Assembly (NCBI GenBank): GCA_945898065.1
Contig: CAMDHH010000009.1
Coordinates: 1 to 37,497 of the forward strand
DNA: 37,497 nt
From: Bifidobacterium breve
Lineage (GTDB): Bacteria; Actinomycetota; Actinomycetes; Nanopelagicales; Nanopelagicaceae
Direction: 5' to 3'
The notes beneath the pieces are model-generated. The model was not told where the DNA came from, did no database searches, and was given only the letters and a program-made list of their open reading frames with translations. The position numbers were made by a program, and so were the translations under genes. Shown in pieces: positions 24,738 to 33,743 of this stretch (within the stretch, counting starts at the first letter, position 1; every line of letters starts with the position of its first letter).

Positions 24738-25715
24738 TCAATCTCTAAAGGGTGGCTGGTTTAGTAATTCTTCGTGAAGAGGTCCTAGATCAGCTGAGAG
24801 CGAGGCATTGAGCCCCGCCAATTCATCTGCGCTCAATGTGATGCTGACACCCTTGAAGGAATCCAATATTGACTCTGGACGCGTTGCACCAGGAATTGGA
24901 ATTTCTACTGGTGAATTAGCAAGGTGCCACGCAATTGTTATTGCATATGCAGAAACACCTTTTGCTTTAGCTAGTTCATCAAATGCGTTGTATTTTCCAG
25001 TTCCAACAGCGCCAGGGTTGCCAATGCCGCCCATAGGTGACCATGGCAAGAATGCGATGCCGTTTTCTTTACAGATCTCTAATACTTCTGCACCGTGACG
25101 GTAGCGAGGACTCCATTCATTTTGTACTGAAATGAGCCCACCTTGCGCTGGTGTTCCACCAATTTTGATTGCTCGGCGAAGTTGTTCTGCATTGACATTA
25201 CTTACGCCAACGTTTTGAACAACACCATGGGCTTTAAGTTTCATGACGTTTTCGAATTGAGTCTCATAGGCCATTGTGTGATTGAGGCGGTGGTGTTGCC
25301 ACAATTGAATCTTCTCTACGCCTAATTTTCCAGCTGATGCTTCGACTGCGCGGTAGAGGTAATGCTCTTCAGCGTTTCGACCGCCAGTACCAAACCAATC
25401 ATTTCCTGGTCCACGTGTGATTCCACCTTTAGTTGCGATTACAACTTTGCTTTTCGCATCCGCTGAACCATTCCACGTTCTAAATGCTTCACCCACTAGC
25501 TGTTCATTGTGACCCATTGTGTTCCACGTTGGAGAGTAGATATCTGCACTATCAAGAAGCGTGATGCCAGCATCTAGTGCGGCATGGATCACGGAAATTG
25601 CTTAGTCTCTCTTATCGAGAATCCAAGCCTTCTCTGGTGGGAATCCAGACATTGGCATACAGCCAAGACCAATTGCTGAAACTTGATATGGACCGAGTGT
25701 TCTTGTATTTGTCAT
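24738..25715 (-). pseudogene. Aldo/keto reductase interrupted by an in-frame TAA
   Basis: Reading back from ATG 25715 gives MTNTRTLGPYQVSAIGLGCM, a perfect AKR N-terminus, then continues PMSGFPPEKAWILDKRD to a TAA at codon 38 (bases 25604-25602). The same frame resumes at once with AISVIHAALDAGITLLDSADIY and runs to the stop at 24738, so one C-to-T change of a CAA Gln codon explains the break. The rest keeps the AKR Asp/Tyr (DSADIY), Lys (ATKGG) and His (LWQHH). A GTG at 25592 could restart translation but has no clear Shine-Dalgarno and would lack the first barrel strand. Function before damage is unknown; it is not a copy of the fucose dehydrogenase at 9909. Confidence 0.83.
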
Positions 25716-25812
25716 GTGTATATCTTTCCATCTTTTACGTTGAACACATATTGAACGTGGCAAATATTTTCACTTGAAGGGCTTTGTCTCATCTATTGGA
25801 TAAGGTGCACCA

Positions 25813-27813
25813 GTGAGTGAGTTATCTGCCCAAGTTCGCAAAGCACTCGATGCTGCAGTTACTGCAATTGGCGGCTCACCTCGTGATGGCCAGATTGAAA
25901 TGGCTGAAGCAGTTGCAAATGCACTCACTGATCGCCATCACCTTATGGTCCAAGCTGGTACTGGTACTGGAAAATCATTGGCATACATAGTTCCAGCACT
26001 TGTACATGGTCGAAAAGTATTAGTTGCAACAGCAACACTTGCCTTGCAAAGACAATTAGTAGAACGTGACTTGCCCGCTGTCGTTCCAGCACTTGAAAAG
26101 GTTCTTGGGCGAGATATTACGTATGCAATTTACAAAGGTGTTGGTAACTACATCTGCTTGCAGAAAATGAATAGCACTGAAGGTGATCCCGATGGTGAGG
26201 TCTTATTAGAGGTTTCATCTCTTGGAAAAGATGCACAGCGCTTGCATGCATGGGCAAAGACTCCAGGAATAACTGGGGATCGCGATGATGCCCCCGATGT
26301 TGATAGACGAGTCTGGCTTGCGAATTCAACATCAGGGCGCGAATGCGTGGGGGCAGATAACTGCAATTACGGCTCTCAATGTTTTGCAGCTAATGCAAAG
26401 GCAAAAGCACAAAGCGCTGACGTTGTTGTAACAAATCACACGCTGTTGGCAATCGAAATTGTGGACTCGCACCCTATTTTGCCTGAGCGTGATGCAGTTA
26501 TTTTGGATGAAGCGCATGAATTTATGGATCGCACAACGCAAGCGGTAACAGAGGAACTCACTGCAGCACGCGTTATTCGAGCTGCTGCAATGGCTCGCAA
26601 ATATATGCCTGGAAAATTAGCGGACGCGTTTACAAAAGCGGCTGATAATTTTCATGATGCGATGGCCGATTATGGCGATCATGTTCGCTCAGATTTCTCT
26701 GCGCAAGGCCGATTAGAAGAGATTCCTTCGGTACTTGAATCACCGATTCGAAAGGTGCGCGAGGCAGCCCAAGCAATTACCCAATCACTGACTGCAGACG
26801 AAGAGGCGATTGGCACTGATGCAATGGCAGAGCGAGCACGCGTCAAGGGCGCAATAACTGAAGTTTCAACAACTGCTGCAAAGATTCTCAAACTCGGTAA
26901 TGGCCAAGTGCTCTGGTATGAACCAACTTTTTCAACACTTCACCTAGCGCCCCTTTCTGTCTCTCATGTCTTGCGTTCGAACTTACTTACTCAAACACCA
27001 GTGATTGCAACATCTGCAACGCTGACCGTTGGGAATAACTTTGATGCAATGGCTAAGAGCATTGGCTTTTTAGTGGGTAGCGATGCCGATGTTGCAGAGA
27101 TAGCAGATGACGAGATTGACCCCGCCAATGTGCAGATGCTAGACGTCGGCTCACCATTTGATTTTGCTAACCAAGGTGTTTTATATATGCCAAAACACTT
27201 GCCAGAGCCTGGGCGAGATGGTCCTAGTTCAGAAGTCCTAACCGAACTAGGTGAACTCATTGATGCAGCCGGTGGTCGCACACTTGCACTCTTTAGTTCG
27301 TGGCGCGGTGTTGAGGCAGCAGACTTGCATCTGCGCAAAGTCTTAGCAGATTTGCCAATAAAGATAATTACGCAAAAGCGTGGAGATTCAGTTGGCCCAC
27401 TTGTAGAGCGCTTTGCAAAAGATGAGACATCGATTCTCATTGGAACGATGTCGCTATGGCAAGGCGTCGATGTTCCGGGGGATTCGTGCATCCTTGTAGC
27501 AATTGACCGCATTCCATTTCCAAGGCCAGATGAGCCCGTTATGTCTGCTCGTGCATCACAGGCCGATGAAGCAGGTGGAAGCGGATTCATGCAAGTCTCT
27601 TTGCCGCGCGCAGCACTTCTTTTGGCACAAGGAACTGGTCGTTTAATTCGCTCCGTTGATGATCGCGGCGTTGTTGCAATTCTAGATTCGCGAATAGTAA
27701 ATAAGCGCTATGGAAGTGTTTTACTCAACTCAATGCCGCCACTGTGGCGAACATCGGATGGGGCAGTAGTGCGAGAATCTTTGCGTCGCTTAGCTCAAAA
27801 GAGTAAGGATTAG
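25813..27813 (+). CDS. ATP-dependent DNA helicase, DinG/YoaA (XPD-like) family
   Basis: A 666-residue superfamily 2 helicase. Walker A is QAGTGTGKS (47-55), the DEAH box is LDEAHE at 231-236, and four Cys at 115, 178, 184 and 190 lie between them in the positions that hold the 4Fe-4S cluster of XPD/DinG proteins. The C-terminal helicase motifs include SATLTVGN near 398, FSSWRG near 496, GTMSLWQGVDVPGD near 543 and QGTGRLIRS near 610. It unwinds DNA with 5'-3' polarity and is linked to repair and R-loop or replication-conflict clearance. Start is GTG 25813 with AAGG upstream. Its 3' end overlaps the convergent NUDIX gene by 24 bases. Confidence 0.92.
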   Translation: MSELSAQVRKALDAAVTAIGGSPRDGQIEMAEAVANALTDRHHLMVQAGTGTGKSLAYIVPALVHGRKVLVATATLALQRQLVERDLPAVVPALEKVLGRDITYAIYKGVGNYICLQKMNSTEGDPDGEVLLEVSSLGKDAQRLHAWAKTPGITGDRDDAPDVDRRVWLANSTSGRECVGADNCNYGSQCFAANAKAKAQSADVVVTNHTLLAIEIVDSHPILPERDAVILDEAHEFMDRTTQAVTEELTAARVIRAAAMARKYMPGKLADAFTKAADNFHDAMADYGDHVRSDFSAQGRLEEIPSVLESPIRKVREAAQAITQSLTADEEAIGTDAMAERARVKGAITEVSTTAAKILKLGNGQVLWYEPTFSTLHLAPLSVSHVLRSNLLTQTPVIATSATLTVGNNFDAMAKSIGFLVGSDADVAEIADDEIDPANVQMLDVGSPFDFANQGVLYMPKHLPEPGRDGPSSEVLTELGELIDAAGGRTLALFSSWRGVEAADLHLRKVLADLPIKIITQKRGDSVGPLVERFAKDETSILIGTMSLWQGVDVPGDSCILVAIDRIPFPRPDEPVMSARASQADEAGGSGFMQVSLPRAALLLAQGTGRLIRSVDDRGVVAILDSRIVNKRYGSVLLNSMPPLWRTSDGAVVRESLRRLAQKSKD

Positions 27814-28251
27814 TTTCTTTACATCTGGCCAGCTCGCACCAAAACTTGGATGTAGTAATTGCTCATCAACTTTTTCTATTTCAATCCAACGTACTTCATG
27901 TGATTCGTCATTGATTTCGTGAGCAACTAACTCCGCTGAACCAAGTGCAATTACTGTGTCATAGCGCCAATTGCCATGATCATCTTCAAAAATTGAGAGA
28001 GGCGTAATGCAATCTGGGTCAATCCCTGTTTCTTCGATTGCCTCTCGCAGAGCGCCTTCTGTAACGCTCTCATGTGAATCTCGCGCACCGCCGGGAATTC
28101 CCCACGTATCTCCATTGTGAACCCACGGTGCGCGATGTTGCATCAATACCAAACCCTCGCGAATGATGAGTAAACCTGCAGCGCCATTTTTGCCCCAATG
28201 ACGATTGCCGCAATCGCAATCTATCCAGCCATCTCCATCACGCGCCACCAT
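27790..28251 (-). CDS. NUDIX hydrolase
   Basis: A 153-residue pyrophosphohydrolase with an exact NUDIX box: G55, five residues, Glu61, seven residues, then R69-E-A-I-E73-E74-T-G-I. The N-terminal stretch DGWIDCDCGNRHWG, with Cys12, Cys14 and His18, is a small motif common in actinobacterial NUDIX proteins. It would cleave a nucleoside diphosphate-linked compound such as an oxidised nucleotide or a sugar nucleotide; the substrate cannot be told. ATG 28251 has AGGA close upstream. It converges on and overlaps the helicase gene. Confidence 0.9.
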   Translation of the reverse strand: MVARDGDGWIDCDCGNRHWGKNGAAGLLIIREGLVLMQHRAPWVHNGDTWGIPGGARDSHESVTEGALREAIEETGIDPDCITPLSIFEDDHGNWRYDTVIALGSAELVAHEINDESHEVRWIEIEKVDEQLLHPSFGASWPDVKKLILTLLS

Positions 28252-28288
28252 GTTCCTAGAGTGGCATATCTATCCACAAGGTGAGTAG

Positions 28289-29056
28289 TTGAAAGGGATG
28301 AGCTCTCCCTTGAGATTTACCCTGCCGCGCATGAAATATAAAAAATATCTAGCGCTTATACCAATTTTTTCACTCATCCCACTTGCGCCACAGTTCGTAT
28401 ATGGCGCTGACTGCTCGCCATCGGCATGTATCGATGTTTACACCCGAAATGGCGAAATTATTATCGAAGGCCATAAGGGCAGTGGTCCAATCAAGAAGAA
28501 AGTAACAACAAAAGTTCCGATTGCCCCTAAGCCCATAGTCACAAAGAAAGCGCCACTTCCTCAGGCTTCAGGCACTCCAGTTCCAAAAATAAAACGAATA
28601 TACAAGCCACGAATAGTAAAGAAAGTTACAAAAGCACCTGCAGTCTCACTCAGTGATCGATTAGTAAAACTATTGCCCACAGCAGGTGTTGCATATCAAC
28701 CTGAAATAGAGCCACTGATCAATGTACCCATCTATTTCTGGTGTGACCTTCCTGCAATATTTCAAAGCAGAGTCAATGTTGTTGGAGAAATTGTTGATGT
28801 TGCGCTTCGCCCAAGTTTCACATGGTCATTTGGAGATGGAACGTTTATGAGTTCTATTGAAAATGGTGCGCCGTATCCCGATGGAAAAATTCGACATACA
28901 TATTCACAGCCGGGCACCTATTTAGTAACTCTACTTTCAACGTGGAATGGCATTTTCACACATAACGGCGTGAGCCGCGCAATTACAGGAACTGTCAAGA
29001 AAACATCGGTGGCAACAGTCACTGTTGTAAGTGCATCAACAACTTTTGTGAATTGA
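28289..29056 (+). CDS. Secreted protein with a PKD-like domain, function unknown
   Basis: A 255-residue protein with an N-terminal export signal (MKYKKYLALIPIFSLIPLAP then a likely cleavage after VYG, before ADCSPSACIDVY), a Lys/Pro-rich linker (about residues 65-110) and a PKD-like beta domain near residues 170-225 showing FTWSFGDGTF and HTYSQPGTYLVTL. PKD domains usually mediate binding at the cell surface. Start is uncertain: TTG 28289 has a well-placed AAGGTGAG, while ATG 28298 and ATG 28331 are alternatives, the last giving a compact signal peptide. It is followed 6 bases later by a DUF4192-like gene. I do not recognise a specific family. Confidence 0.78.
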   Translation: MKGMSSPLRFTLPRMKYKKYLALIPIFSLIPLAPQFVYGADCSPSACIDVYTRNGEIIIEGHKGSGPIKKKVTTKVPIAPKPIVTKKAPLPQASGTPVPKIKRIYKPRIVKKVTKAPAVSLSDRLVKLLPTAGVAYQPEIEPLINVPIYFWCDLPAIFQSRVNVVGEIVDVALRPSFTWSFGDGTFMSSIENGAPYPDGKIRHTYSQPGTYLVTLLSTWNGIFTHNGVSRAITGTVKKTSVATVTVVSASTTFVN

Positions 29057-29062
29057 GTAGAA

Positions 29063-29632
29063 ATGACGACATGTACCCCATCAGATGATCACAGCAATAT
29101 TATTTACACATTGGAATCAATTGAACTCTCAAGTGATTCAGAGTTTATTGATGCAGTTCAGGGTTTCTTCGTCAATTCTGATTCATCAGAACTCAATGCC
29201 ATGCAGCAAGATGGCGCAAATGCCATTGTGGATTTAGCCCTTGACTATGAGATGAATGGTTCGTGCGATGATCTTGATTTACTTGCCCACGTAATTGGCC
29301 GTTTGAGTGATATTCAAGTTCGTGATTACGCACTTGGTTCGCATAATGATGAAAACCTATCTACATACTTAGCAATGTGGCATAACCTCACCATCATCGC
29401 TCCACATCACTACATCGCACCCGTTGCATGCCTCTTTGCCTCACTGGCATATGAAAATGGAGATAGCGAGCTCGCTCTCACAGCAATCGAGCGCGCACTC
29501 CATGATGATCCTTCCTACTCACTAGCCATTTTGCTTCGTCGTGTTTTCAAAGCTGGTTGGCCGCCTCGTTCATTTTCGGCCATGCGCGCAGAGCTGCATC
29601 CAAGGATTGTTGCAACTATTTTCCATTCCTAA
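29063..29632 (+). CDS. DUF4192-like protein, short form
   Basis: A 189-residue soluble protein. The C-terminal half (WHNLTIIAPHHYIAPVACLF, then LALTAIERALHDDPSYSLAILLRR) resembles the C-terminal part of actinobacterial DUF4192 proteins, where a residue run like this follows the N-terminal domain. Full-length members are usually well over 300 residues, so this is a short form; the N-terminal 50 residues are acidic and Ser-rich and I do not recognise them. No function is known for the family. The gene follows the PKD-domain gene after 6 bases and precedes a P-loop kinase gene after 21 bases. Confidence 0.65.
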   Translation: MTTCTPSDDHSNIIYTLESIELSSDSEFIDAVQGFFVNSDSSELNAMQQDGANAIVDLALDYEMNGSCDDLDLLAHVIGRLSDIQVRDYALGSHNDENLSTYLAMWHNLTIIAPHHYIAPVACLFASLAYENGDSELALTAIERALHDDPSYSLAILLRRVFKAGWPPRSFSAMRAELHPRIVATIFHS

Positions 29633-29653
29633 AAATGCTTTAGAATCTATTTC

Positions 29654-30283
29654 ATGTCAGCCCAGATAGATTCACTAGAAGGCGCTCTAACTCATATTCA
29701 AGGAATTCTTGATTCGAGTCAGGAGCGCTTTTTACTTGGCATCGTAGGTAAACCGGGCAGCGGTAAATCAACTTTTACAAAATCACTTGTCAATGGACTC
29801 AAATCCCCTGAAGTAGCGCTGATCAATATGGATGGTTATCACATGAGCAATGAAATATTGCTGATGTTAGATAGACGAGAGCGCAAAGGTGCACCCGATA
29901 CTTTCGATGTTGGTGATTTTGCGCAGCTTCTAAAAACAGTTCGCAGTGCAAAAGCAGATGTATTTTTCCCACTCTTTGATCGATCCATTGAGGCATCAAT
30001 TCCTGATGGTGCATCTATCCCAGCGCGTGCACGTCTCATCATTGTGGAGGGTAATTACTTACTTCACGATAGCGGGGGATGGGAAGAGATTGCCCCGCTA
30101 CTCGATCAGAGTTGGTTTCTCGATATCGATGAATGGATGCGCCAATCTCGATTAATCTCACGCCACATTCACTACGGAAAATCACCCGAAGCAGCCCGTG
30201 AATGGGCGCTAGGAAGTGATGAGATCAATGCCCAACTCATCGAGGGCGGTCGCACTCGAGCTGATTACATCGTGAAGGCGTGA
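29654..30283 (+). CDS. P-loop kinase, uridine kinase/pantothenate kinase-like
   Basis: A 209-residue nucleoside/nucleotide-kinase-fold protein. The P-loop is GKPGSGKST (32-40), followed by the acceptor-site segment INMDGYHMSNE and the RKGAPDTFDV segment that marks the uridine kinase/PanK/fructose-transport kinase branch, then IIVEGNYLLHD near 128 and the lid arginines RQSRLISRHI near 168. It phosphorylates a small molecule, possibly a nucleoside or a sugar, with ATP. The substrate is not readable. The SAM-IV riboswitch and metX follow, but are separately controlled. Confidence 0.83.
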   Translation: MSAQIDSLEGALTHIQGILDSSQERFLLGIVGKPGSGKSTFTKSLVNGLKSPEVALINMDGYHMSNEILLMLDRRERKGAPDTFDVGDFAQLLKTVRSAKADVFFPLFDRSIEASIPDGASIPARARLIIVEGNYLLHDSGGWEEIAPLLDQSWFLDIDEWMRQSRLISRHIHYGKSPEAAREWALGSDEINAQLIEGGRTRADYIVKA

Positions 30284-30312
30284 GCACGCTTTTCATGAGT
30301 TAGACTTCTGCC

Positions 30313-30397
30313 TAGGTCACGAGTTCTAGGTATTAGCCCCGGCTTACTAGACGGCAACCCTCCACCGCGGCGGGGTGCTCCGGGTGACGACCAGGCT
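30313..30397 (+). promoter_or_regulatory. SAM-IV-type riboswitch upstream of metX
   Basis: The leader reads GGTCACGAG, then AGCCCCGGCTT, GACGGCAACCCTCC, CCGCGGCGGGGTGCTCCGGG and TGACGACCAGG, which is the conserved skeleton of the actinobacterial SAM-IV aptamer. The 5' GGTCA and 3' TGACGACC ends close P1, TCTAG/CTAGA forms an inner stem, and CCCCGG with CCGGGT can form the pseudoknot. It senses S-adenosylmethionine and reduces expression of the methionine gene that follows. A further hairpin CTTAT/ATAAG (about 30396-30417) lies between aptamer and the metX Shine-Dalgarno and may be part of the switching region. Confidence 0.88.
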
Positions 30398-30446
30398 TAT
30401 TGCTTATGAAACTATAAGTAGTTGGCAAGTGCGTGAAGGATTTATT

Positions 30447-31535
30447 GTGACGAAGAAAAATATCAGTACAGATGTAACAGGTGCGTGGCTGGAATATCAC
30501 GAACCAGGGGATCGCCATTTTCTAAATATTGGATCTCTTGTACTTGAAAACGGCGAAACACTTACCGATATCACTATCGCATATCAAAGTTGGGGCACTC
30601 TCAACGCTACAAAAGATAATGCGATTCTCGTCAATCACGCGATGACTGGTTGGTCAGATATTCCAGGATGGTGGCCATCAATGGTTGGCCCAGGCTTGCC
30701 ATTTGATTCCGATAAATATTTTGTCATCTGCCCTAATGTCATTGGCGGATGCCAAGGAAGCACAGGTCCATCGAGTATTGCTTCAGATGGAAAACGATGG
30801 GGCTCTAGATTTCCATCGCTAACAATTCGCGACATGGTTGCCGCTGAAGTCGCATTTAGTGATGCGCTCGGAATTCGAAAATATCGCCTCGCTGTTGGAC
30901 CATCACTGGGTGGAATGCGCTCACTGGAATGGGCTGCCCAATTACCTGATCGCGTTGGAGCAATCTGCACAATTGGCTCATCGGCTGTTGCAACGGGTGA
31001 TCAAATTGGTACTGCTGCAATTCAAATTCGGGCAATAAAGAGTGACCCTCATTTCTACGGTGGAGATTATTACGAGCAAGAACTTGGACCTATTGAGGGT
31101 ATGGGCATAGCGCGCCGTATCGCCCACCTTACGTATCGCACAGAGTCTGAGATGGATGTGCGCTTCGGTCGAGAGCTACAAGGAGATGAAACGGGGCGCT
31201 ACGCCGTTGAGTCTTACCTTGATCATCAAGCAGAAAAACTTGCTAAGAGATTTGATGCAAATACCTACATTGCACTGACTGAGGCAATGAATTCTCACGA
31301 TATTGGACGAGATCGTGGGGGAGTTGCCAAGGCGCTCGCTGCCATCACAATTCCTGTCGTCATTGTCTCCATCGATACTGATCGCCTCTTCCCGCCCCGT
31401 CTACAGGCCGAGATAGCCGAATTAGTGCCCGCTGCTGCCCCACTTGTCACAATCTCCTCAGATTTTGGCCATGATGGATTTCTCATTGAAGTTGAATCAG
31501 TAGGGGATGCAATTAGGAGCGCGCTCGCTCTATAA
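30447..31535 (+). CDS. metX: Homoserine O-acetyltransferase
   Basis: First committed step of methionine synthesis: acylates homoserine from acetyl-CoA. The 362-residue alpha/beta hydrolase-fold protein has ILVNHAMTG near 60, the nucleophile Ser153 in GPSLGGM, Asp312 in SIDTDRLFPP and His342 in FGHDGF, the acyltransferase triad. Start is GTG 30447, with AAGGA 6 bases upstream; an upstream in-frame GTG at 30375 lies inside the riboswitch aptamer and is not a start. The leader carries a SAM-IV riboswitch, so product methionine/SAM status controls it. A succinyl-CoA donor is also possible in this family and cannot be excluded by eye. Confidence 0.92.
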   Translation: MTKKNISTDVTGAWLEYHEPGDRHFLNIGSLVLENGETLTDITIAYQSWGTLNATKDNAILVNHAMTGWSDIPGWWPSMVGPGLPFDSDKYFVICPNVIGGCQGSTGPSSIASDGKRWGSRFPSLTIRDMVAAEVAFSDALGIRKYRLAVGPSLGGMRSLEWAAQLPDRVGAICTIGSSAVATGDQIGTAAIQIRAIKSDPHFYGGDYYEQELGPIEGMGIARRIAHLTYRTESEMDVRFGRELQGDETGRYAVESYLDHQAEKLAKRFDANTYIALTEAMNSHDIGRDRGGVAKALAAITIPVVIVSIDTDRLFPPRLQAEIAELVPAAAPLVTISSDFGHDGFLIEVESVGDAIRSALAL

Positions 31536-31602
31536 AGTCGGCATTGAGCCTTTTGAGGGCGGAAATAGGCATTCAGATGTGCAATTTGGCCTAAAAATAA
31601 AT

Positions 31603-31608
31603 TATAAT
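31603..31608 (+). promoter_or_regulatory. Perfect -10 hexamer upstream of the primary sigma factor gene
   Basis: TATAAT at 31603-31608 in an A/T-rich stretch, 70 bases before the GTG start. No convincing -35 box sits at 17 bases; the nearest is TGCAAT. Transcription from here would give a 5' leader of roughly 60 bases. Confidence 0.5.
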
Positions 31609-31677
31609 ATACCTATCGCTTCGCCGCGTTTGAGTCAGAGAGATTCAATCAGATGGTGAAAAAATAAAAGGACAATT

Positions 31678-33327
31678 GTGGCTGTACCTAGTGCGCTCAA
31701 AAATAAGGTGAAGAGAAAAAAATCTGCACCCGTAAAGAAATCACCTGCAAAAAAAGCACCAGCTAAGAAAGTTGCTGCTAAAAAAGTGGTTGGAAAGAAA
31801 GCGCCTGCGAAAAAAGCCCCTGCTAAGAAGGTTGCAGCTAAGAAAGCGCCTGCAAAGATTGCGTTGAAAACCGTCCTTACTGAAAAAGATGTACACATTA
31901 TTGTTGATACAAAGAATGCAGTAATTCGACAGAAAGAAATTGATGCAGAACTTGCCACACGTGGAGTAACAAATATCAATCGGATTCCAAAGAAGGTTGA
32001 TAAAGATTTAGTAGATGAAGCCCGTGCGCTCGCAATTTCGGTTCCGGTGATGGTTGAGAAGATGCGCAAGGCTGGCCTTGGTACACCTTCCCGAATTCTC
32101 AAAAAGACAGATCTCGCACTCATTGCCCCACCTCCTGCACCAGTTGTAGCTGCGCCAAAGATTGATGCAAAGACAGGTAAAGCCGTAGTTGCAAAAATTG
32201 ATGGAGAAGATGTTGAACTTGAAGAAGTTGAATTAGAAGATGTTGAAGCACTCATTGCTGAGGCTGTTGAAATCATCGATTCAGAGGCTGAAGATAAAGG
32301 TAACCAACCACGCGTTGTAAACCTTGCAGAAGAGTCATCCGGCAATGAAGAAGATGCCTTCACAATCAAGGCATCTGAAGAAGATGATGCTCCAGCGCAG
32401 ACAGTTATGACTGCTGGTGCAACGGCAGATCCTGTAAAGGATTACCTCAAGCAGATCGGCCGCGTTGCGCTTTTGAATGCAGAGCTCGAAGTTGAGCTGG
32501 CAACAAGAATTGAAGCGGGACTCTTTGCGGAGTTCAAAATTACAACAGAGAAGAAACTCGAAAAGAAACTCAAGCGCGAACTCGACTGGATTGTCGAAGA
32601 TGGTAAGCGCGCGAAGAATCACTTGCTAGAAGCAAACTTACGTCTCGTGGTATCACTTGCAAAGCGATATACAGGTCGTGGAATGTTGTTCTTGGACTTG
32701 ATTCAAGAAGGAAACCTTGGACTTATCCGTGCAGTAGAAAAGTTTGACTACACAAAGGGTTATAAGTTCTCAACATATGCAACATGGTGGATCCGTCAAG
32801 CAATCACACGCGCAATGGCTGATCAGGCCCGCACCATTCGTATTCCGGTTCACATGGTTGAAGTCATCAACAAGTTGGCACGTGTTCAGCGCCAGATGTT
32901 GCAGGACTTAGGTCGTGAACCGACCCCAGAAGAATTGGCAAAAGAACTTGATATGACACCTGAAAAGGTTGTTGAAGTTCAAAAGTATGGTCGCGAACCA
33001 ATCTCACTTCACACTCCATTGGGAGAAGAAGGCGATTCAGAGTTCGGTGATTTGATTGAAGATAGCGAAGCGGTAGTTCCTGCTGATGCTGTTTCATTCA
33101 CACTACTTCAGGAACAATTGCACTCAGTGCTCGACACATTGTCAGAGCGCGAAGCAGGCGTTGTTGCGATGCGCTTTGGTCTAACAGATGGACAGCCAAA
33201 GACTCTTGATGAGATCGGTAAAGTTTATGGAGTTACTCGTGAACGTATTCGCCAGATTGAATCAAAGACAATGTCGAAATTGCGCCACCCATCACGAAGT
33301 CAAGTGCTTCGTGATTACCTCGACTAA
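31678..33327 (+). CDS. rpoD: RNA polymerase primary sigma factor (HrdB/SigA type)
   Basis: Directs RNA polymerase to housekeeping promoters. The 549-residue protein has a Lys/Ala/Pro-rich tail (residues 8-62, repeated KKAPAKK units), an acidic region near 180-215, then sigma 1.2 from [17 protein letters not shown] (251), region 2 with [20 protein letters not shown] and [20 protein letters not shown], region 3, and region 4 ending in [20 protein letters not shown]. The basic tail is a hallmark of actinobacterial HrdB-type factors. Start is GTG 31678 with AAAGGA 5 bases upstream. It converges with a DUF7455 gene 5 bases later. Confidence 0.96.
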   Translation: MAVPSALKNKVKRKKSAPVKKSPAKKAPAKKVAAKKVVGKKAPAKKAPAKKVAAKKAPAKIALKTVLTEKDVHIIVDTKNAVIRQKEIDAELATRGVTNINRIPKKVDKDLVDEARALAISVPVMVEKMRKAGLGTPSRILKKTDLALIAPPPAPVVAAPKIDAKTGKAVVAKIDGEDVELEEVELEDVEALIAEAVEIIDSEAEDKGNQPRVVNLAEESSGNEEDAFTIKASEEDDAPAQTVMTAGATADPVKDYLKQIGRVALLNAELEVELATRIEAGLFAEFKITTEKKLEKKLKRELDWIVEDGKRAKNHLLEANLRLVVSLAKRYTGRGMLFLDLIQEGNLGLIRAVEKFDYTKGYKFSTYATWWIRQAITRAMADQARTIRIPVHMVEVINKLARVQRQMLQDLGREPTPEELAKELDMTPEKVVEVQKYGREPISLHTPLGEEGDSEFGDLIEDSEAVVPADAVSFTLLQEQLHSVLDTLSEREAGVVAMRFGLTDGQPKTLDEIGKVYGVTRERIRQIESKTMSKLRHPSRSQVLRDYLD

Positions 33328-33332
33328 AGAAA

Positions 33333-33548
33333 TTAGTTAGAGTTACTTTCGACTAGCTTGCTTGTTTCATCCTGAATCAATGAAGTTACTGGCTTGAGTT
33401 TTTCTGCATATTCCTTAGCGTGGTGACCGCAAAATAGGAGCTCTCCACCAGAGAGCAAGACAGCGCGAACGTAGGCCTGCGCACCGCAGCGATCACAACG
33501 ATCTACTGCATTTAGAGGTGTGGTTTCGAGAAATACTTGCTCGGTCAT
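33333..33548 (-). CDS. DUF7455 small zinc-ribbon protein
   Basis: A 71-residue protein with a CxxC pair at Cys18 and Cys21 (VDRCDRCGAQAYVRA) and a C-x-H-H at Cys40-G-H-H (LLFCGHHAKEY), a compact zinc-ribbon. It is a widespread actinobacterial family that typically sits between the primary sigma factor gene and a topoisomerase gene, exactly as here. No function is established. I chose ATG 33548 (GGAGAG upstream) over an in-frame start at 33572 that would add eight residues. It overlaps nothing and ends 5 bases from the sigma gene stop. Confidence 0.85.
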   Translation of the reverse strand: MTEQVFLETTPLNAVDRCDRCGAQAYVRAVLLSGGELLFCGHHAKEYAEKLKPVTSLIQDETSKLVESNSN

Positions 33549-33702
33549 CGCGCTCTCCGTTCGTTCAAGCACCGAATGTGCTTACCTATAGGGAACATCA
33601 AACCATGCATTGCTTATTCCCCGCTCGCTAAAAAAGATTATTTTGCTGTGAATATTCAATTATTTTCCTCATTTTTCATTATGTGAGACCTTTTCGGCGC
33701 GT

Positions 33703-33733
33703 TTGCCCTAGAAAATCACCCTTGGCATATAGC
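33703..33733 (+). promoter_or_regulatory. Candidate promoter immediately before parE, possible near-leaderless mRNA
   Basis: TTGCCC (33703-33708), 17 bases, then CATATA (33726-33731) give a plausible -35/-10 pair. The expected start of transcription would fall about 5 bases before GTG 33744. No Shine-Dalgarno is visible there, so the mRNA may be leaderless or nearly so. Confidence 0.42.
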
Positions 33734-33743
33734 CTTTGGCGCC

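Noticed and set aside
24723-25612. TTAGTCTCTCT occurs at 24723-24733 and again at 25602-25612, flanking the aldo/keto reductase pseudogene
   Set aside because: Looks like an insertion-type direct repeat, but the right copy lies inside the coding frame over the nonsense codon, and the frame is collinear, so chance is the simpler reading.
26991-27590. 199-residue minus-strand open frame inside the helicase gene
   Set aside because: Ser/Pro/Arg-rich, no recognisable motif, fully covered by the well-supported DinG-like frame.
30375-30446. Longer metX frame starting at GTG 30375
   Set aside because: This start lies within the SAM-IV aptamer, has no Shine-Dalgarno, and the added residues do not resemble MetX.
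31635-32369. 244-residue minus-strand open frame across the sigma-factor 5' region
   Set aside because: It is the complement of the Lys/Ala/Pro repeat, giving a Phe/Ala/Ser-rich low-complexity product. It has no Shine-Dalgarno or family resemblance, and the opposite frame is certain.
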